In this document: one piece after another, positions 19,501-27,753 of the stretch | Layout of the letters: every line of letters begins with the position of its first letter | How positions within the stretch are numbered: position 1 is the first letter of the stretch | Assembly (NCBI GenBank): GCA_964495075.1 | Contig: CAZBUJ010000010.1 | Coordinates: 1-64,000, forward strand | From: JAFGJQ01 sp964495075 | Lineage (GTDB): Bacteria; Planctomycetota; Phycisphaerae; UBA1845 | DNA: 64,000 bases | Direction of reading: 5' to 3' | Program-made: the position numbers and the translations under genes | The notes under the pieces: generated by a model | What the model was told of the DNA's origin: nothing | Databases searched by the model: none | What the model saw: only the letters and a program-made list of their open reading frames with translations

Positions 19501-19637
19501 CGCAACAGCTCCGGTGCGAAGTTCGGGAACTCGTTCTCCACGAATTCCCGGAACTCCGGCGTGTCGGCCAGGTCGTCGAGACTGCGCCAGTACATGGCGC
19601 CGGGCTTTGTGTTTCCTACCGATGGCATGTACTGCAA
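16521..19637 (-). CDS. actB: Alternative Complex III subunit ActB (molybdopterin-like plus FeS)
   Basis: A 1038-residue periplasmic subunit. A twin-arginine motif sits at about residues 49-50 (SSSRRQFLKLMGASMAM), after the pre-sequence YWRSLDDLADTPEFREFVENEFP in two parts that is typical of ActB. The large B1 domain resembles molybdopterin oxidoreductases, which in ACIII hold no cofactor. The C-terminal B2 domain carries the clustered cysteines for four FeS clusters: CIGCSACVVAC, CQQCENAPCEQVC, CIGTRYCSNNC, CTFC and CGQAC. It passes electrons from quinol oxidation at ActC to the haems of ActA. It overlaps actA by 22 bases. Confidence 0.96.
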   Translation of the reverse strand: MQYMPSVGNTKPGAMYWRSLDDLADTPEFREFVENEFPNFAPELLRSSSRRQFLKLMGASMAMAGLTGCRWPKETIAPYARRPEHRIPGVPVQYATAMDLGGHAQGLLVTAYDGRPIKVEGNPSHPNNAGATDAFAQAGVLGVWDPDRSRAIVERVGGKPVNRDWTAFTDALNAKLAPLRSQGGQGLCVLSEASSSPSLARLRERLAEACPGMQWFEYEPVSRDAERLGTWMALGRPYRTHLMLDNAVVIVSFDEDLLGSHPASVRHAREFVTGRCIRRDGKRTDTLEPMNRLYVAESDYSITGGMADHRLAVHPTLVPKLVARLAAMLAERGVKLPDEVRQLAASIPDDLSHQTAVLEAMAEDLQANPGRGAIAVGPRQPAEVHALVALLNDALGNTNKTVWYLPEPDADRLSHDAAIAKLSSAMADGQVDTLVILGGNPVFDAPADLEFDRRLGLVAMTIHLGEYENETAVACTWHVPRAHYLESWGDARSHDLTFSIVQPIIEPLYGGRTPLELVAVLAGEKTVKPYDIVRETFKGVSERAGKGFENLWAESLCNGAVIDQKRPPLNQKPVTGEWVAGLSALMSWPTAPIEVVFRPDASVYDGRFANNGWLQEMPDPLTKLTWDNAALMSPATARGLNVRSGDMVKIDCNGRSLEMAAFVLPGHAPDTVTLPLGYGRTVVGRVGESTGFNTYALRATRGMHMATGVTVTRTGRTYPLATTQDHHAMESRVGDAEKAARVPNRILREATLAEYVHRPEFAKHPPGHHPLPLVSLWEEHTFPDKPRWAVSIDLNACIGCSACVVACQAENNIPVVGKDEVSRGREMHWIRVDRYFKGAVDAPAVAHQPVACQQCENAPCEQVCPVAATVHSQEGLNDMVYNRCIGTRYCSNNCPYKVRRFNWFNNYKDREDIEKLGLNPEVTARSRGVMEKCTFCVQRISAVKIAARNEGRPIADGEITPACGQACPSRAIVFGDLNDPKSRVAKAHAADRAYVLLDELNIKPRTKYSARIRNPRSGLDASPPAAPAGDGDHGQAHG

Positions 19638-20266
19638 TCCGTGGATGGATTGACGTTGTAACTCTGGATCATCGCTTGCCGCTCCGTCTCTTTCATGTTG
19701 GCCGGATCAAAGGCCAGGTCGAAGATCTTATCCCGCGGGCACAGGTGCGGCTCCGGGTTCCGGTGACACGCCAGGCACCAGCCCATGCTCAGGGTGTGGA
19801 CCTGGTACACCGTCTCCATCTTGTCCACCCGCCCGTGGCACGAAACGCATCCGATGCCGCGCTGCACATGGGCGCTGTGGTTGAAATAGACGTAGTCCGG
19901 AAGGTCGTGGACGCGAACCCATTCGACCGGCAGGCCGGTCTCGTAGCTGCGTCGTACGGCCTGCAGCTTCTCGCTGTCCGGCAGAATGCCGGCGTGACAG
20001 TTCATGCAGGTTTGCGTCGGCGGGATGGCCGCATGCGCCGCCCACTCAACCGTATTGTGGCAATAGCGGCAGTCGAGCCCCAGCTGATCGACGTGGACGG
20101 CATGACTGTACGGAACGGGCTGCGCCGGCTGATAGCCCACGTCGGTGGTGCGTGGCGACGCGGCGAGCGCGAACACGCCCAGCGCGTAGACTGGCCCGCC
20201 GATCAGCCCTACGGCCAACCCGGGCTTGAGTAGGTTCACCCACTTTGGGAAAACGTGCATGCTCAT
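19616..20266 (-). CDS. actA: Alternative Complex III pentahaem cytochrome ActA
   Basis: The ATG at 20266 (MSMHVFPKW) was chosen because ActA proteins start just before the HVFPKWVN stretch and a single membrane helix (LAVGLIGGPVYALGVFALAA). A longer frame to 20374 exists but looks non-coding. The protein of about 216 residues has five CXXCH haem motifs: CRYCH, CMNCH, CVSCH, CLACH and CSTCH. This is the pentahaem count of ActA, the periplasmic electron-exit subunit. It is the first gene of the operon. Confidence 0.95.
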   Translation of the reverse strand: MSMHVFPKWVNLLKPGLAVGLIGGPVYALGVFALAASPRTTDVGYQPAQPVPYSHAVHVDQLGLDCRYCHNTVEWAAHAAIPPTQTCMNCHAGILPDSEKLQAVRRSYETGLPVEWVRVHDLPDYVYFNHSAHVQRGIGCVSCHGRVDKMETVYQVHTLSMGWCLACHRNPEPHLCPRDKIFDLAFDPANMKETERQAMIQSYNVNPSTDCSTCHR

Positions 20267-20630
20267 CAGCAGCTCGGTCAGCAGTAACTCAATCAGCCCA
20301 CGCGTACGGGAGACATGCCCCTCATCCACCGTCGCCAAGGGCCGGATCGTAACTTGCGTCACAAACCCGGTCAAGCACGCGTCTTACGGCTCATTCGCCG
20401 CCGCCGAAGCGGCGCGCAAACACCGTTCTCGGCGGAATCGCTTCAGCAAAGCCGTATTCATGGTGCCGCTATCGTGACATATTCCATGTATTGGTGAAGA
20501 GACGTCGCCGCCCGCTTGTCGCGTATCCGACATAGCTTGCGCGAACAAGGAGCACCCACGAAGACCGAGTGGCGACCGTCCGATGCCCCGTTCTTTCGTC
20601 TTCGTTTCCGAACGCGGCGGTCGTTCCGTC
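20267..20630. other. intergenic region upstream of actA
   Basis: About 360 bases that must contain the promoter of the minus-strand respiratory operon. A short inverted repeat, ACAT-attcc-ATGT, lies at about 20479-20491. I see no clear -35/-10 pair and no gene. Confidence 0.4.
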
Positions 20631-21605
20631 TCACGACTCCGCGGTGTGATCGATGCCCCAGGTGCTGCGGACCACGAACTCCGGGCGGTCCTTGGTCTCG
20701 CCGTAGACGCGCCCGACGTACTCGCCGATGATCCCTAACGACAGCAGTTGAATGCCGCCCATGAACAAAACGACCACCATCAGTGACGCGTAGCCCGGAA
20801 CATCGACTCCCTTGATCAGGGTTCGCAGGATGAGAAACAGACCGTACAGAAACGCAAGCATCGCGATGACACCGCCCACGTAGCTCCAGACCCGAAGCGG
20901 CACCGTGGAGAACGACGTGATCCCGGTCAGCGCAAAGTTCCAACGCTTCCACACGCTCCATTTGGTGTGGCCGGCCGTCCGCTTGGGACGGGTGAAGTAT
21001 ACGTAGGCACGACGAAAACCGATCCAGGAGAACAGTCCTTTCATGAAGCGGCTCTTTTCACGGATCCGATTGAGCTGGCGGACCACGCGCCGGTCGAGAA
21101 GACAATAATCGCCGGCATTCTCGGTGAGTTGGTACAAGGCGATCTTGTTGAAGACCCGATAGAAGGCCGCGGCCGTGAACCGCTGAAAAGTCGAGTCCTC
21201 GGGACGGGCCTTCCTCACCGCCAATACTACTTCCGCCCCCGCCTCCCATTTCTCCAGCATTTCGGTCAGAATCTCCGGCGGGTCCTGGAGGTCGACGTCC
21301 ATGGGTACGACCGCTCGACCCGTGGCGTACCGTAACCCCGCCGTCAACGCCAACTCCTTGCCGAAGTTCCGCGCAAGGCTCACGATCCGGATGCGCGGGT
21401 CCTCCTCGTGCCGCGCGACGAGCATTGCCAACGTGCGATCCGAGCTGCCGTCGTCCACGCAAAGGATCTCATAGGACCGATGGAGACCGTCAAGAAACGG
21501 GACGACGCGATCAAAGAAGCAGTCGATCGCGTCCTGCTCATCGAACATCGGGACGATGATTGTCAAGTCCACGACGTGTTCCGTGTTGTCCTGGCCGCTG
21601 GACAT
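20631..21605 (-). CDS. family 2 glycosyltransferase (DPM1/GtrB-like), polyisoprenyl-phosphate type
   Basis: A 324-residue protein. The N-terminal GT-A domain shows LTIIVPMFDEQDAI, EILCVDDGSSDRT, ARNFGKELALTAGL and the DxD-type MDVDLQDPPE. Two C-terminal membrane helices (YVGGVIAMLAFLYGLFLI and LMVVVLFMGGIQLLSLGIIG) precede EYVGRVYGETKDRPEFVV. This layout is that of GtrB/dolichol-phosphate-mannose-synthase-like enzymes, which move a sugar from a nucleotide donor to undecaprenyl phosphate at the inner face of the membrane. The sugar cannot be told. Two polytopic glycosyltransferase-type genes upstream on the same strand could use the lipid-linked product. Confidence 0.93.
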   Translation of the reverse strand: MSSGQDNTEHVVDLTIIVPMFDEQDAIDCFFDRVVPFLDGLHRSYEILCVDDGSSDRTLAMLVARHEEDPRIRIVSLARNFGKELALTAGLRYATGRAVVPMDVDLQDPPEILTEMLEKWEAGAEVVLAVRKARPEDSTFQRFTAAAFYRVFNKIALYQLTENAGDYCLLDRRVVRQLNRIREKSRFMKGLFSWIGFRRAYVYFTRPKRTAGHTKWSVWKRWNFALTGITSFSTVPLRVWSYVGGVIAMLAFLYGLFLILRTLIKGVDVPGYASLMVVVLFMGGIQLLSLGIIGEYVGRVYGETKDRPEFVVRSTWGIDHTAES

Positions 21606-21809
21606 CTGGCGTTCCTTCTAGCGGCTGGCAGCCGGGCGGCTGCGGTTCACGACCGTGGTGGGCTCGACGCGTCGTGATGCCTGGGGAATGCCCGTTCCGG
21701 TCGTTGACGACAACATCTTCGGCTCCACCGCGTTTGGCGATGGGCCACGATATACCATACTTATTGATACACCCCGATACAAGCAGAGGCGGTTCCGCGC
21801 GCGGTGCAC

Positions 21810-23924
21810 TCACTCAGCGGGCGCCGGACGCGGAGCCCGATCGTCGATCGACCCGCCGACGTCGGTATCGACGGCCGGACCGCCGCCGGGGATCAGCCGG
21901 TACACGGTGGCGTTGTCATCGGCATAGACCACCTCGAACAGGGCCGGATCGCGAAACTGATCCAGCGAGCCGAACCGCTCCCGCTCGATGCGGCCGACCA
22001 GCACGTACTCGATGCCCCACCGCGCGAGCAGTTCATGGGCGACCTCGCTCGCGTTGGTGGTGAACGCCCGCTCGACGTCGGCCATGGCGCAATCCATTCG
22101 GGCCGGGTCGAGCGGCTGGAACACAACCACGTGCGGACACTCGGGATCCAGCACGCCCAGCGGCCGGTCGATCAGGGCCGCCAGATCCACCCGCCGGAGT
22201 GGATCGCCCTGAACCACCGCGTCGGGCGGCGTCTGCTCACGCAGATACGCCAGCGCGCCCGCGTCGACCATGGCCGAACGGCGCTCGATCAGTCGGCGCC
22301 CGGCGGTAGCGGGTACTTCGTACAACCCCACCGAAAGCCCCGTCGTCACACCAACAACGATCACCGGCCACCGCAACCACCGAACCGACGGCCGAACGTA
22401 CGCCGGCGTCAACAGGGCGCCGGCCACGACGGCGGCCAACGCCGCTGCCGGGATCCCGCCCACCCGCAGACCATAATCGATCTTGTTGACGTCGCTGCGA
22501 ATCAGGAAACAGGCCGCCACGCCGAACACCGCGGAGATCGTCAGCAACTGCGTTCCCGCATTCGACAAAAGCCGCTTCCACACCTGCCGGGTCACGAACA
22601 GGCACGCCAGTGCCCCGAGCCCCAGATCAACGATCAGAATCCACGGCGCGTCCAGGAAGTTCGCGATCGGCCCGGGCGGAACCAGGCGACCCAGCACCGC
22701 GTAGGGAAAACGATCCCATTGCATCGTGAGCCCGCCTTCGTAACGGCTGTTCATGACGGCGCACTGGTAGGCCTGCAAACCCGTGAGGAGCAGGCCGATC
22801 ACCGTCATGGCCCCGATGGCCGCGAGCAGACGCCCGGCGCGGCCGCCCTCCATCCTCGCCTCGCGGATGACGCGGACGACGAGGAACACGGCGGCCGCCG
22901 GGAACACGACGATGGCCACGTGGACGCTGCTGCCGAACAGCGCCGCACCCGCCAGCGGGGCGACCACCACCCACCACTTCTGGTCCGGCGCGTGCCATAG
23001 CCAGTACGCGCAGAGAAGTAGCGCCACGCCGGCCAGCACATGCTGCGGACACCAGAAGTACTGGGTGATCACATTGGGAAACCGCCACGCGACAGGCGAC
23101 CATGCGTCGAGCGTTACCACCATGACACCACTGGTGAGGAAGCGAAGGGCGACGGGCAGGATGTCGAAGCCGCCGACCACACTGACGCACGCCGCGCTCA
23201 ACAGCGCGCCGCGGTCCGATTCGAGCACAGCCCGAGCGATTAGAAAGACCAGGACAATGAACACCGCGGCCTCCGCGGCGGCGATGAGCCCGAACACAAA
23301 CGCGATCGACACCGCATTGCCGGTGATGGTCCGGATCGCGGCCGGCACGAGATACGCGTAGTGATAGTAGTAGTAGGGCGTGTTCGACTCGGCGGCGTAG
23401 AAGACGTTGTGCAGGGGGAGCGGGTGCCGCCCCAGCGAACACATCACCGCGTGATGCTTCAGGTAATCGTGGGCTCGCGTCGTCGTGACGCCACCGGCCG
23501 CGTAGGGAAGCCAGAACGACGCAAATACCGCGCCGCCCGTCCAGAGCACCAGCGCGAGCAAAATCAACCGAACCCGCCGCGACGGCGCCGGCGACGGCGG
23601 CGCCGAGGGACGCCTCCACGAAAACACGATGAGCAGCAGATCGACGACCGACACCGCCGCCACAATCACCCACCGGTTGTTCGTGAGCAGGTAGACCCAC
23701 GTCAGCACCACCGGGATGAACACGAGCGACGCCGCGACGGCCACCGGCCCCGCCCCGGCCGCACGGTCCACGCCTCCGAGCGATCTGACCAGAGACCGCC
23801 CCGGCAACCAGGCAAACAACACCAGGGCGGCCGGTAACGCGAGCCAGGGCACCGTCGTCACGCACCCCGCCACGGACGCCACCAGCAAAATGAGATCAAA
23901 GGCCGGGTTCTGGCGACGATGCAC
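21810..23924 (-). CDS. polytopic membrane protein, putative lipid-linked glycosyltransferase
   Basis: A 704-residue protein with roughly fourteen hydrophobic helices and a soluble C-terminal domain of about 130 residues. The tail pattern (LLARWGIEYVLVGRIERERF, then FEVVYADDNATVYRLIP) and the internal YYYYHYAYLVPAAI motif resemble large GT-C-type membrane proteins of the DUF2298/YfhO kind, which transfer sugars from lipid carriers outside the membrane. The start is the GTG at 23924, overlapping the upstream gene by 29 bases, so the two are co-transcribed. The exact family and substrate are uncertain. Confidence 0.7.
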   Translation of the reverse strand: MHRRQNPAFDLILLVASVAGCVTTVPWLALPAALVLFAWLPGRSLVRSLGGVDRAAGAGPVAVAASLVFIPVVLTWVYLLTNNRWVIVAAVSVVDLLLIVFSWRRPSAPPSPAPSRRVRLILLALVLWTGGAVFASFWLPYAAGGVTTTRAHDYLKHHAVMCSLGRHPLPLHNVFYAAESNTPYYYYHYAYLVPAAIRTITGNAVSIAFVFGLIAAAEAAVFIVLVFLIARAVLESDRGALLSAACVSVVGGFDILPVALRFLTSGVMVVTLDAWSPVAWRFPNVITQYFWCPQHVLAGVALLLCAYWLWHAPDQKWWVVVAPLAGAALFGSSVHVAIVVFPAAAVFLVVRVIREARMEGGRAGRLLAAIGAMTVIGLLLTGLQAYQCAVMNSRYEGGLTMQWDRFPYAVLGRLVPPGPIANFLDAPWILIVDLGLGALACLFVTRQVWKRLLSNAGTQLLTISAVFGVAACFLIRSDVNKIDYGLRVGGIPAAALAAVVAGALLTPAYVRPSVRWLRWPVIVVGVTTGLSVGLYEVPATAGRRLIERRSAMVDAGALAYLREQTPPDAVVQGDPLRRVDLAALIDRPLGVLDPECPHVVVFQPLDPARMDCAMADVERAFTTNASEVAHELLARWGIEYVLVGRIERERFGSLDQFRDPALFEVVYADDNATVYRLIPGGGPAVDTDVGGSIDDRAPRPAPAE

Positions 23925-25281
23925 GATGCATGACTCCTACAGTCTCGCGTTCCGCCACGACGCACCGGGTGACGCGGCGGGCGGCCACGAGTAACAGCAG
24001 CGTTACCAGCAGTATGCAGTAGGTTTGATGCGGCAGGAGCACGGAGTTGGACCACCAGGTCCGCAGCGCGCCGGGCGGCATGAGCCGGAGCAGCGTGGCC
24101 ACGCCGGGAACCAGGAACACCATCAGCAGAACGGTCACGCCGCGAGCCGGCCAGCGACACCGCGAGTCATTCCACGCGCCCAGTGCCCAGGCGAGCGGAA
24201 TCAAAAGCAGAACCGCCGAATAGAAACGGTTGTAGATCGGCAGCAGGGTGAGCGTGCTGATCAGGGCGAGATCGACCAGTTCCAGTTGCTCGGTTGCCGC
24301 CGGCCCGGCCCGACGCCGATGCCATCGCCATGCCACGACTGCCACCATCACCACGATCAGCCAGGGGAGGTACTTCGTCACCACGCCCCGCCCGAACCAG
24401 GTGCTCAGCACCGGCTGCAGATTAATCATGATGAAACGTTCCGGCCGGTCCGGCGCGAAGGATCCGGTGCCCTCGCTGTGTTGACCGATCTCGTCCTGCT
24501 GGAACAGGTCCACGTTTCGGGGCCACGCCTCGCGCCACTCGACGTTCGCCAACTCGAACCGGTAGACGGCGATCAGCATGACAAGGGCGAAGACCACAGC
24601 GCCGCTGATCCCGACGCGCACGCACCGCCGGACGCTGATCAGGTACCACAGCGCCAAGACAATGAAAAACGTCGGTCGAAACGTGGCCGCCGCCGCGAAT
24701 ACGGCGCCGGCGGCGTACTGATGTCGCTGCCGCATGAGCCATACGCCGCACAGCAACAAGGTCATGGCGGTGAGGGCGTGCTGGCCTTGCGAGATGGTCG
24801 TGTGCAACGGCGCCCACGCCACGACGAGCAGAACGAACGCCGCGCCCGCCCAACCGGTCGGCACCTGACCAGGGAACAGGCGATACAGCAGCCAGACGAT
24901 GACTGCCGCCAGCACGACATTGCCGATCAACACCAGCACGTTGGCGACCGGATAAGAAAACACCGAAAGCAGGGCGAACCACGGCAGCGAACACGGCGGA
25001 TTGATCAGCATCTGAACATAACCGTCGGGTGGACCGCCGTGCTCACGAAAAGTCCGGACGAGTACGGGCATATCGTAGGGGTCTTCCCCCGCCCACCAGG
25101 CTGCCCCCGCGGCGTAGAACACCGGGAGGTCGGGACAGACACGAACCAGACACCGCCGCGGGCCGCGGTAGCCGAAGTACGCCAGCGCCAGGGCGAACAG
25201 GAGGACGTAGACGCCGATCAACACTCGTCGGCGAGACGTGCCCGGACCGGTCGGTACTGTCGGTTCTACGCCCGGGTCCAT
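23896..25281 (-). CDS. DUF2029-type (GT87) membrane glycosyltransferase
   Basis: The ATG at 25281 gives 461 residues. The open frame extends to 25446, but the extra part is Arg-rich and unlikely to be coding. About ten membrane helices are predicted. The first periplasmic loop has CPDLPVFYAAGAAWWAGEDPYD, and the next conserved stretch is INPPCSLPWFALLSVF. Both are hallmarks of the DUF2029/GT87 family of polyprenol-phosphate-mannose-dependent transferases. It fits a pathway with the GT2 gene at 20631-21605. Confidence 0.82.
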   Translation of the reverse strand: MDPGVEPTVPTGPGTSRRRVLIGVYVLLFALALAYFGYRGPRRCLVRVCPDLPVFYAAGAAWWAGEDPYDMPVLVRTFREHGGPPDGYVQMLINPPCSLPWFALLSVFSYPVANVLVLIGNVVLAAVIVWLLYRLFPGQVPTGWAGAAFVLLVVAWAPLHTTISQGQHALTAMTLLLCGVWLMRQRHQYAAGAVFAAAATFRPTFFIVLALWYLISVRRCVRVGISGAVVFALVMLIAVYRFELANVEWREAWPRNVDLFQQDEIGQHSEGTGSFAPDRPERFIMINLQPVLSTWFGRGVVTKYLPWLIVVMVAVVAWRWHRRRAGPAATEQLELVDLALISTLTLLPIYNRFYSAVLLLIPLAWALGAWNDSRCRWPARGVTVLLMVFLVPGVATLLRLMPPGALRTWWSNSVLLPHQTYCILLVTLLLLVAARRVTRCVVAERETVGVMHRASSPEPGL

Positions 25282-25780
25282 GGCGACACTGCGTTCGTCG
25301 AAGAGCGGCCGCCGGTCGCGAACCGCGGCGTGGCCAGGCTTCTCCGGCCGGTCGCATGACGGGGCGAGGAACGATGCGTCACGCCGCTCTCCTGCAAGAA
25401 AGGTGAAACTCGGAGACCGCGGGGCCCGTCGCGGGACAAACCCCACCGCGGCAGTCTAGTCAATGCCACCCCCGCCCGCAAATCAGCCCACGAGAAAACC
25501 GTGCCACTGCACGGCGGTGACGGTCCGCCCCATCGACCGCCTCCCGGAACATGGAGCCCATTCGGCGGCCGCGCTCTACTGCTCGTCTGCTGCTCTACTG
25601 TCTCGGCCGAAGGTCGAAGCGCGAGGCGGGTCTCACGCGCCGCCTGCTCGAACGCCGCCAGGCGATCCACCCCGTGCATCGAATACGGGCCGAACGCATG
25701 CGCGGTCATCACACGCATACGATCATCCGGCCGTTGTACCGTTTCGTGGTCTCCAGCGGGGGGCAAGGTCCGCCCATTCT
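25282..25780. other. intergenic region with one REP-like motif
   Basis: About 500 bases without a supported gene. Frames are open on both strands but lack family resemblance or ribosome-binding sites. It contains one copy of the short motif TCTCGGCCGAAGGTCG at 25601-25616, which recurs at 27733 and 29676. Confidence 0.5.
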
Positions 25781-26317
25781 CTAGGCGAAAGGCCAAGGGA
25801 ACGTCGAGCTACTCATTGGCGGGGCCGGCTGATCGCTGTTGGCGATCAAGCGGGCGATCTTCCAGGTGCCGTCCGGCTGTCGCTTGACAATGAACAAGGA
25901 TATGCCGCTGTCTTCGAGCGGTTCGCCGCCGGCCTTGGGCGTGGCTGTCAACGTGTAGGTGCTGCGGTAGAACGCCCAGTCGCCGGCCACTTCGACCTCG
26001 AGCAGCTCGCCCTCGCCCTTGATGGTGTACTCGTCGAACACGGATTGATACAGGGCGTTGATCTCGTCTTTGCCGATCACCGCGGGGCGGTTCTGCGGCA
26101 TCAATACCGGGTCATCCGTCCAGAGGGCGGTCAGCGCGGCGGCATCGCCGGCCAGCCACGCATCGTGCCATACCTCGGTCAGCCGCGTGATCGCCCTCAC
26201 GTCTTCCGCGTGGTCGCTCGGTCCGGCGTCCGGCACCGGCCGGGGTTGGGCGAAGCGACAGGACGCCCCCAAAAGCAGCAGGGCCATCAACCCCGCTATG
26301 GATGTGTACACTTCCAT
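25781..26317 (-). CDS. DUF4440/SnoaL-like (NTF2 fold) lipoprotein
   Basis: A 178-residue protein. The signal peptide ends in a lipobox (LLLGASC), so it is probably lipid-anchored outside the cytoplasm. Residues 40-165 match SnoaL/DUF4440-type NTF2-fold proteins: AITRLTEVWHDAWLAGDAAALTALW, then a W-F-Y-R strand set, then GTWKIARLIAN. Such proteins bind small ligands or act as minor enzymes, and no activity can be predicted here. It is a single gene divergent from the zinc-ribbon gene at 26516. Confidence 0.82.
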   Translation of the reverse strand: MEVYTSIAGLMALLLLGASCRFAQPRPVPDAGPSDHAEDVRAITRLTEVWHDAWLAGDAAALTALWTDDPVLMPQNRPAVIGKDEINALYQSVFDEYTIKGEGELLEVEVAGDWAFYRSTYTLTATPKAGGEPLEDSGISLFIVKRQPDGTWKIARLIANSDQPAPPMSSSTFPWPFA

Positions 26318-26515
26318 TGGACGTGCCTCCCCAGCGGATTATCGCCGGATCGCCGATGCTCGCAAGATCACCGCCATCCACCGCGGTTGACGGCCCGCGT
26401 ACGTCCCGCTCCCCGTGTCCTCCGTTTCGCCGACGGGAACGGGCGTGTGTAGCAAGCGTGCACGGCACGGGGGCCGCTCGCGCCTTGAGCGGCCTGTTTG
26501 TGGTATCGTATCTGC

Positions 26516-26917
26516 ATGCGACGGGCCCGAACACGGCGGATTCTGAAGTGGGTGGGGCTGGCTGCGAGCGTGCCGCTCCTCGCGGCCTGGACAGTCCTTC
26601 CGAGCAGCACGTTCACCTTGTTCGGCTCGCCGGCGATCCGCCTGGAACGGGGCTTGGCCATGCCACACCGGGTGTTCACCATTGTGCACATCGACGGGCC
26701 CGAGTACCGTCTCGGCTGCATCAACCTCCCGAAGTTTATGCACGTCGCCGTGCCGTTCTGGCTCGCGTTCGTACCGGTCGCCGTCCCGACCGCCATCCTC
26801 TGGTACCGCGATCGCCGGCCACCAAAGGGGCATTGTCAGAACTGCGGATACGATCTAACCGGCAACGTGTCGGGCGTGTGTGCGGAGTGCGGGGAGGCAC
26901 TCTCGCGGCGTGCGTAG
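26516..26917 (+). CDS. small membrane protein with C-terminal zinc ribbon
   Basis: From the ATG at 26516, 133 residues. Two predicted membrane helices (ILKWVGLAASVPLLAAWTVL and HVAVPFWLAFVPVAVPTAIL) flank an extracytoplasmic loop. A basic WYRDRRPPKGHC stretch follows, then a zinc ribbon CQNCGYDLTGN...CAECG. The CGYDLTGN ribbon is very common in planctomycete membrane proteins of unknown function. Confidence 0.8.
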   Translation: MRRARTRRILKWVGLAASVPLLAAWTVLPSSTFTLFGSPAIRLERGLAMPHRVFTIVHIDGPEYRLGCINLPKFMHVAVPFWLAFVPVAVPTAILWYRDRRPPKGHCQNCGYDLTGNVSGVCAECGEALSRRA

Positions 26918-26961
26918 AGGCGATTGGACCAGTTGCGCACGCGCTCACAGGAAAGAACTGA

Positions 26962-27672
26962 ACAAGGCTTGCGCTGGACGGCGTTCTGCTGGTCCTGATT
27001 GCCGGGTGCGCCGGTTCGCAGAGGGTGGCATGCGACGTCAAGGAGTTGTCGCAAGACGACATCCAGGCTCTGGGAGACACCCTCGGCCTTTCCCTTTCAG
27101 ACGGTAATGCGCCGGACGCGTGGGAGTCAGGTGGCTTGGAGTTCATTCGCGGAGGGCAATGGTGTCGGGCGGCGTACTTCTCGACGGGCGGTTGTTTGGG
27201 CTCTGCTCGCGTGGGTTTCTTCGAGGAAGCAGGACTCCTCAGGGAAACGCGGCACACGGGGCCGGACGCGGACGACGAAGCCAAAGCGGCCGAAGCCCTC
27301 ACCGCCGAATGGTGGGAGGCCTGAACGCAGGAGAGCTCGGACCGGGTGGAGGCCGAACTCGACGACTGAAAACTCCCCTGCGACGAGCCCTACCAGCCAC
27401 CGGTATCCGTTCGGCAACGGAGCCTCGATATCGTCGGCACCTGGCGTACCCATGGCGGTCTCGAGGGGAGCAGCCTCACGATCGAGCGGGCCGACGACGT
27501 GGGGTACGTCGTATCGTTTTCCGCCTACGGCTGTCTCGACCACTGGCGTTTGGAGCGGTACGGCGATTATCAGGACTGCATGCTGGTCTGTGCAGGCAAT
27601 TCCGGGCATGCGTTCTATCTGGGTTCCACGCTGACCCTGCGGACGTGGAACATCGAGACCGGCCGGCGCCGA
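26962..27672 (+). pseudogene. decayed lipoprotein gene with in-frame TGA codons
   Basis: A single reading frame encodes a lipoprotein-like front (LVLIAGCAGSQ, lipobox at about 26992-27009) followed by about 100 well-formed residues. It continues in the same frame past TGA at 27322 and TGA at 27367 into protein-like sequence (SLDIVGTWRTHGG, VVSFSAYGCLDHWRLERYGD). The front also lacks an ATG: a TGA at 26959 lies directly before it and the only start in the first part is a GTG at 27025, which would cut off the lipobox. Other genes in this window use TGA as a stop, so recoding is unlikely. A pseudogene is the best reading. An alternative is two short adjoining genes. Confidence 0.5.
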
Positions 27673-27732
27673 GTGAGAAGCGGGGCCGCAACCCCCCCCC
27701 AGTCTTTGCTCTCTACTTTTTACTTTCGCCCT

Positions 27733-27748
27733 TCTCGGCCGAAGGCCG
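27733..27748 (+). repeat. REP-like motif copy
   Basis: TCTCGGCCGAAGGCCG, which can form a CGGCC-gaa-GGCCG hairpin. Further copies are at 25601 (one mismatch) and 29676, the latter inside imuB. Confidence 0.55.
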
Positions 27749-27753
27749 CGGCG

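Noticed and set aside
26959..27369. TGA read as an amino acid (Trp or selenocysteine)
   Set aside because: Conserved genes in the window, for example ctaC and actF, end with TGA, and I saw no SECIS-like structure. Gene decay is simpler.
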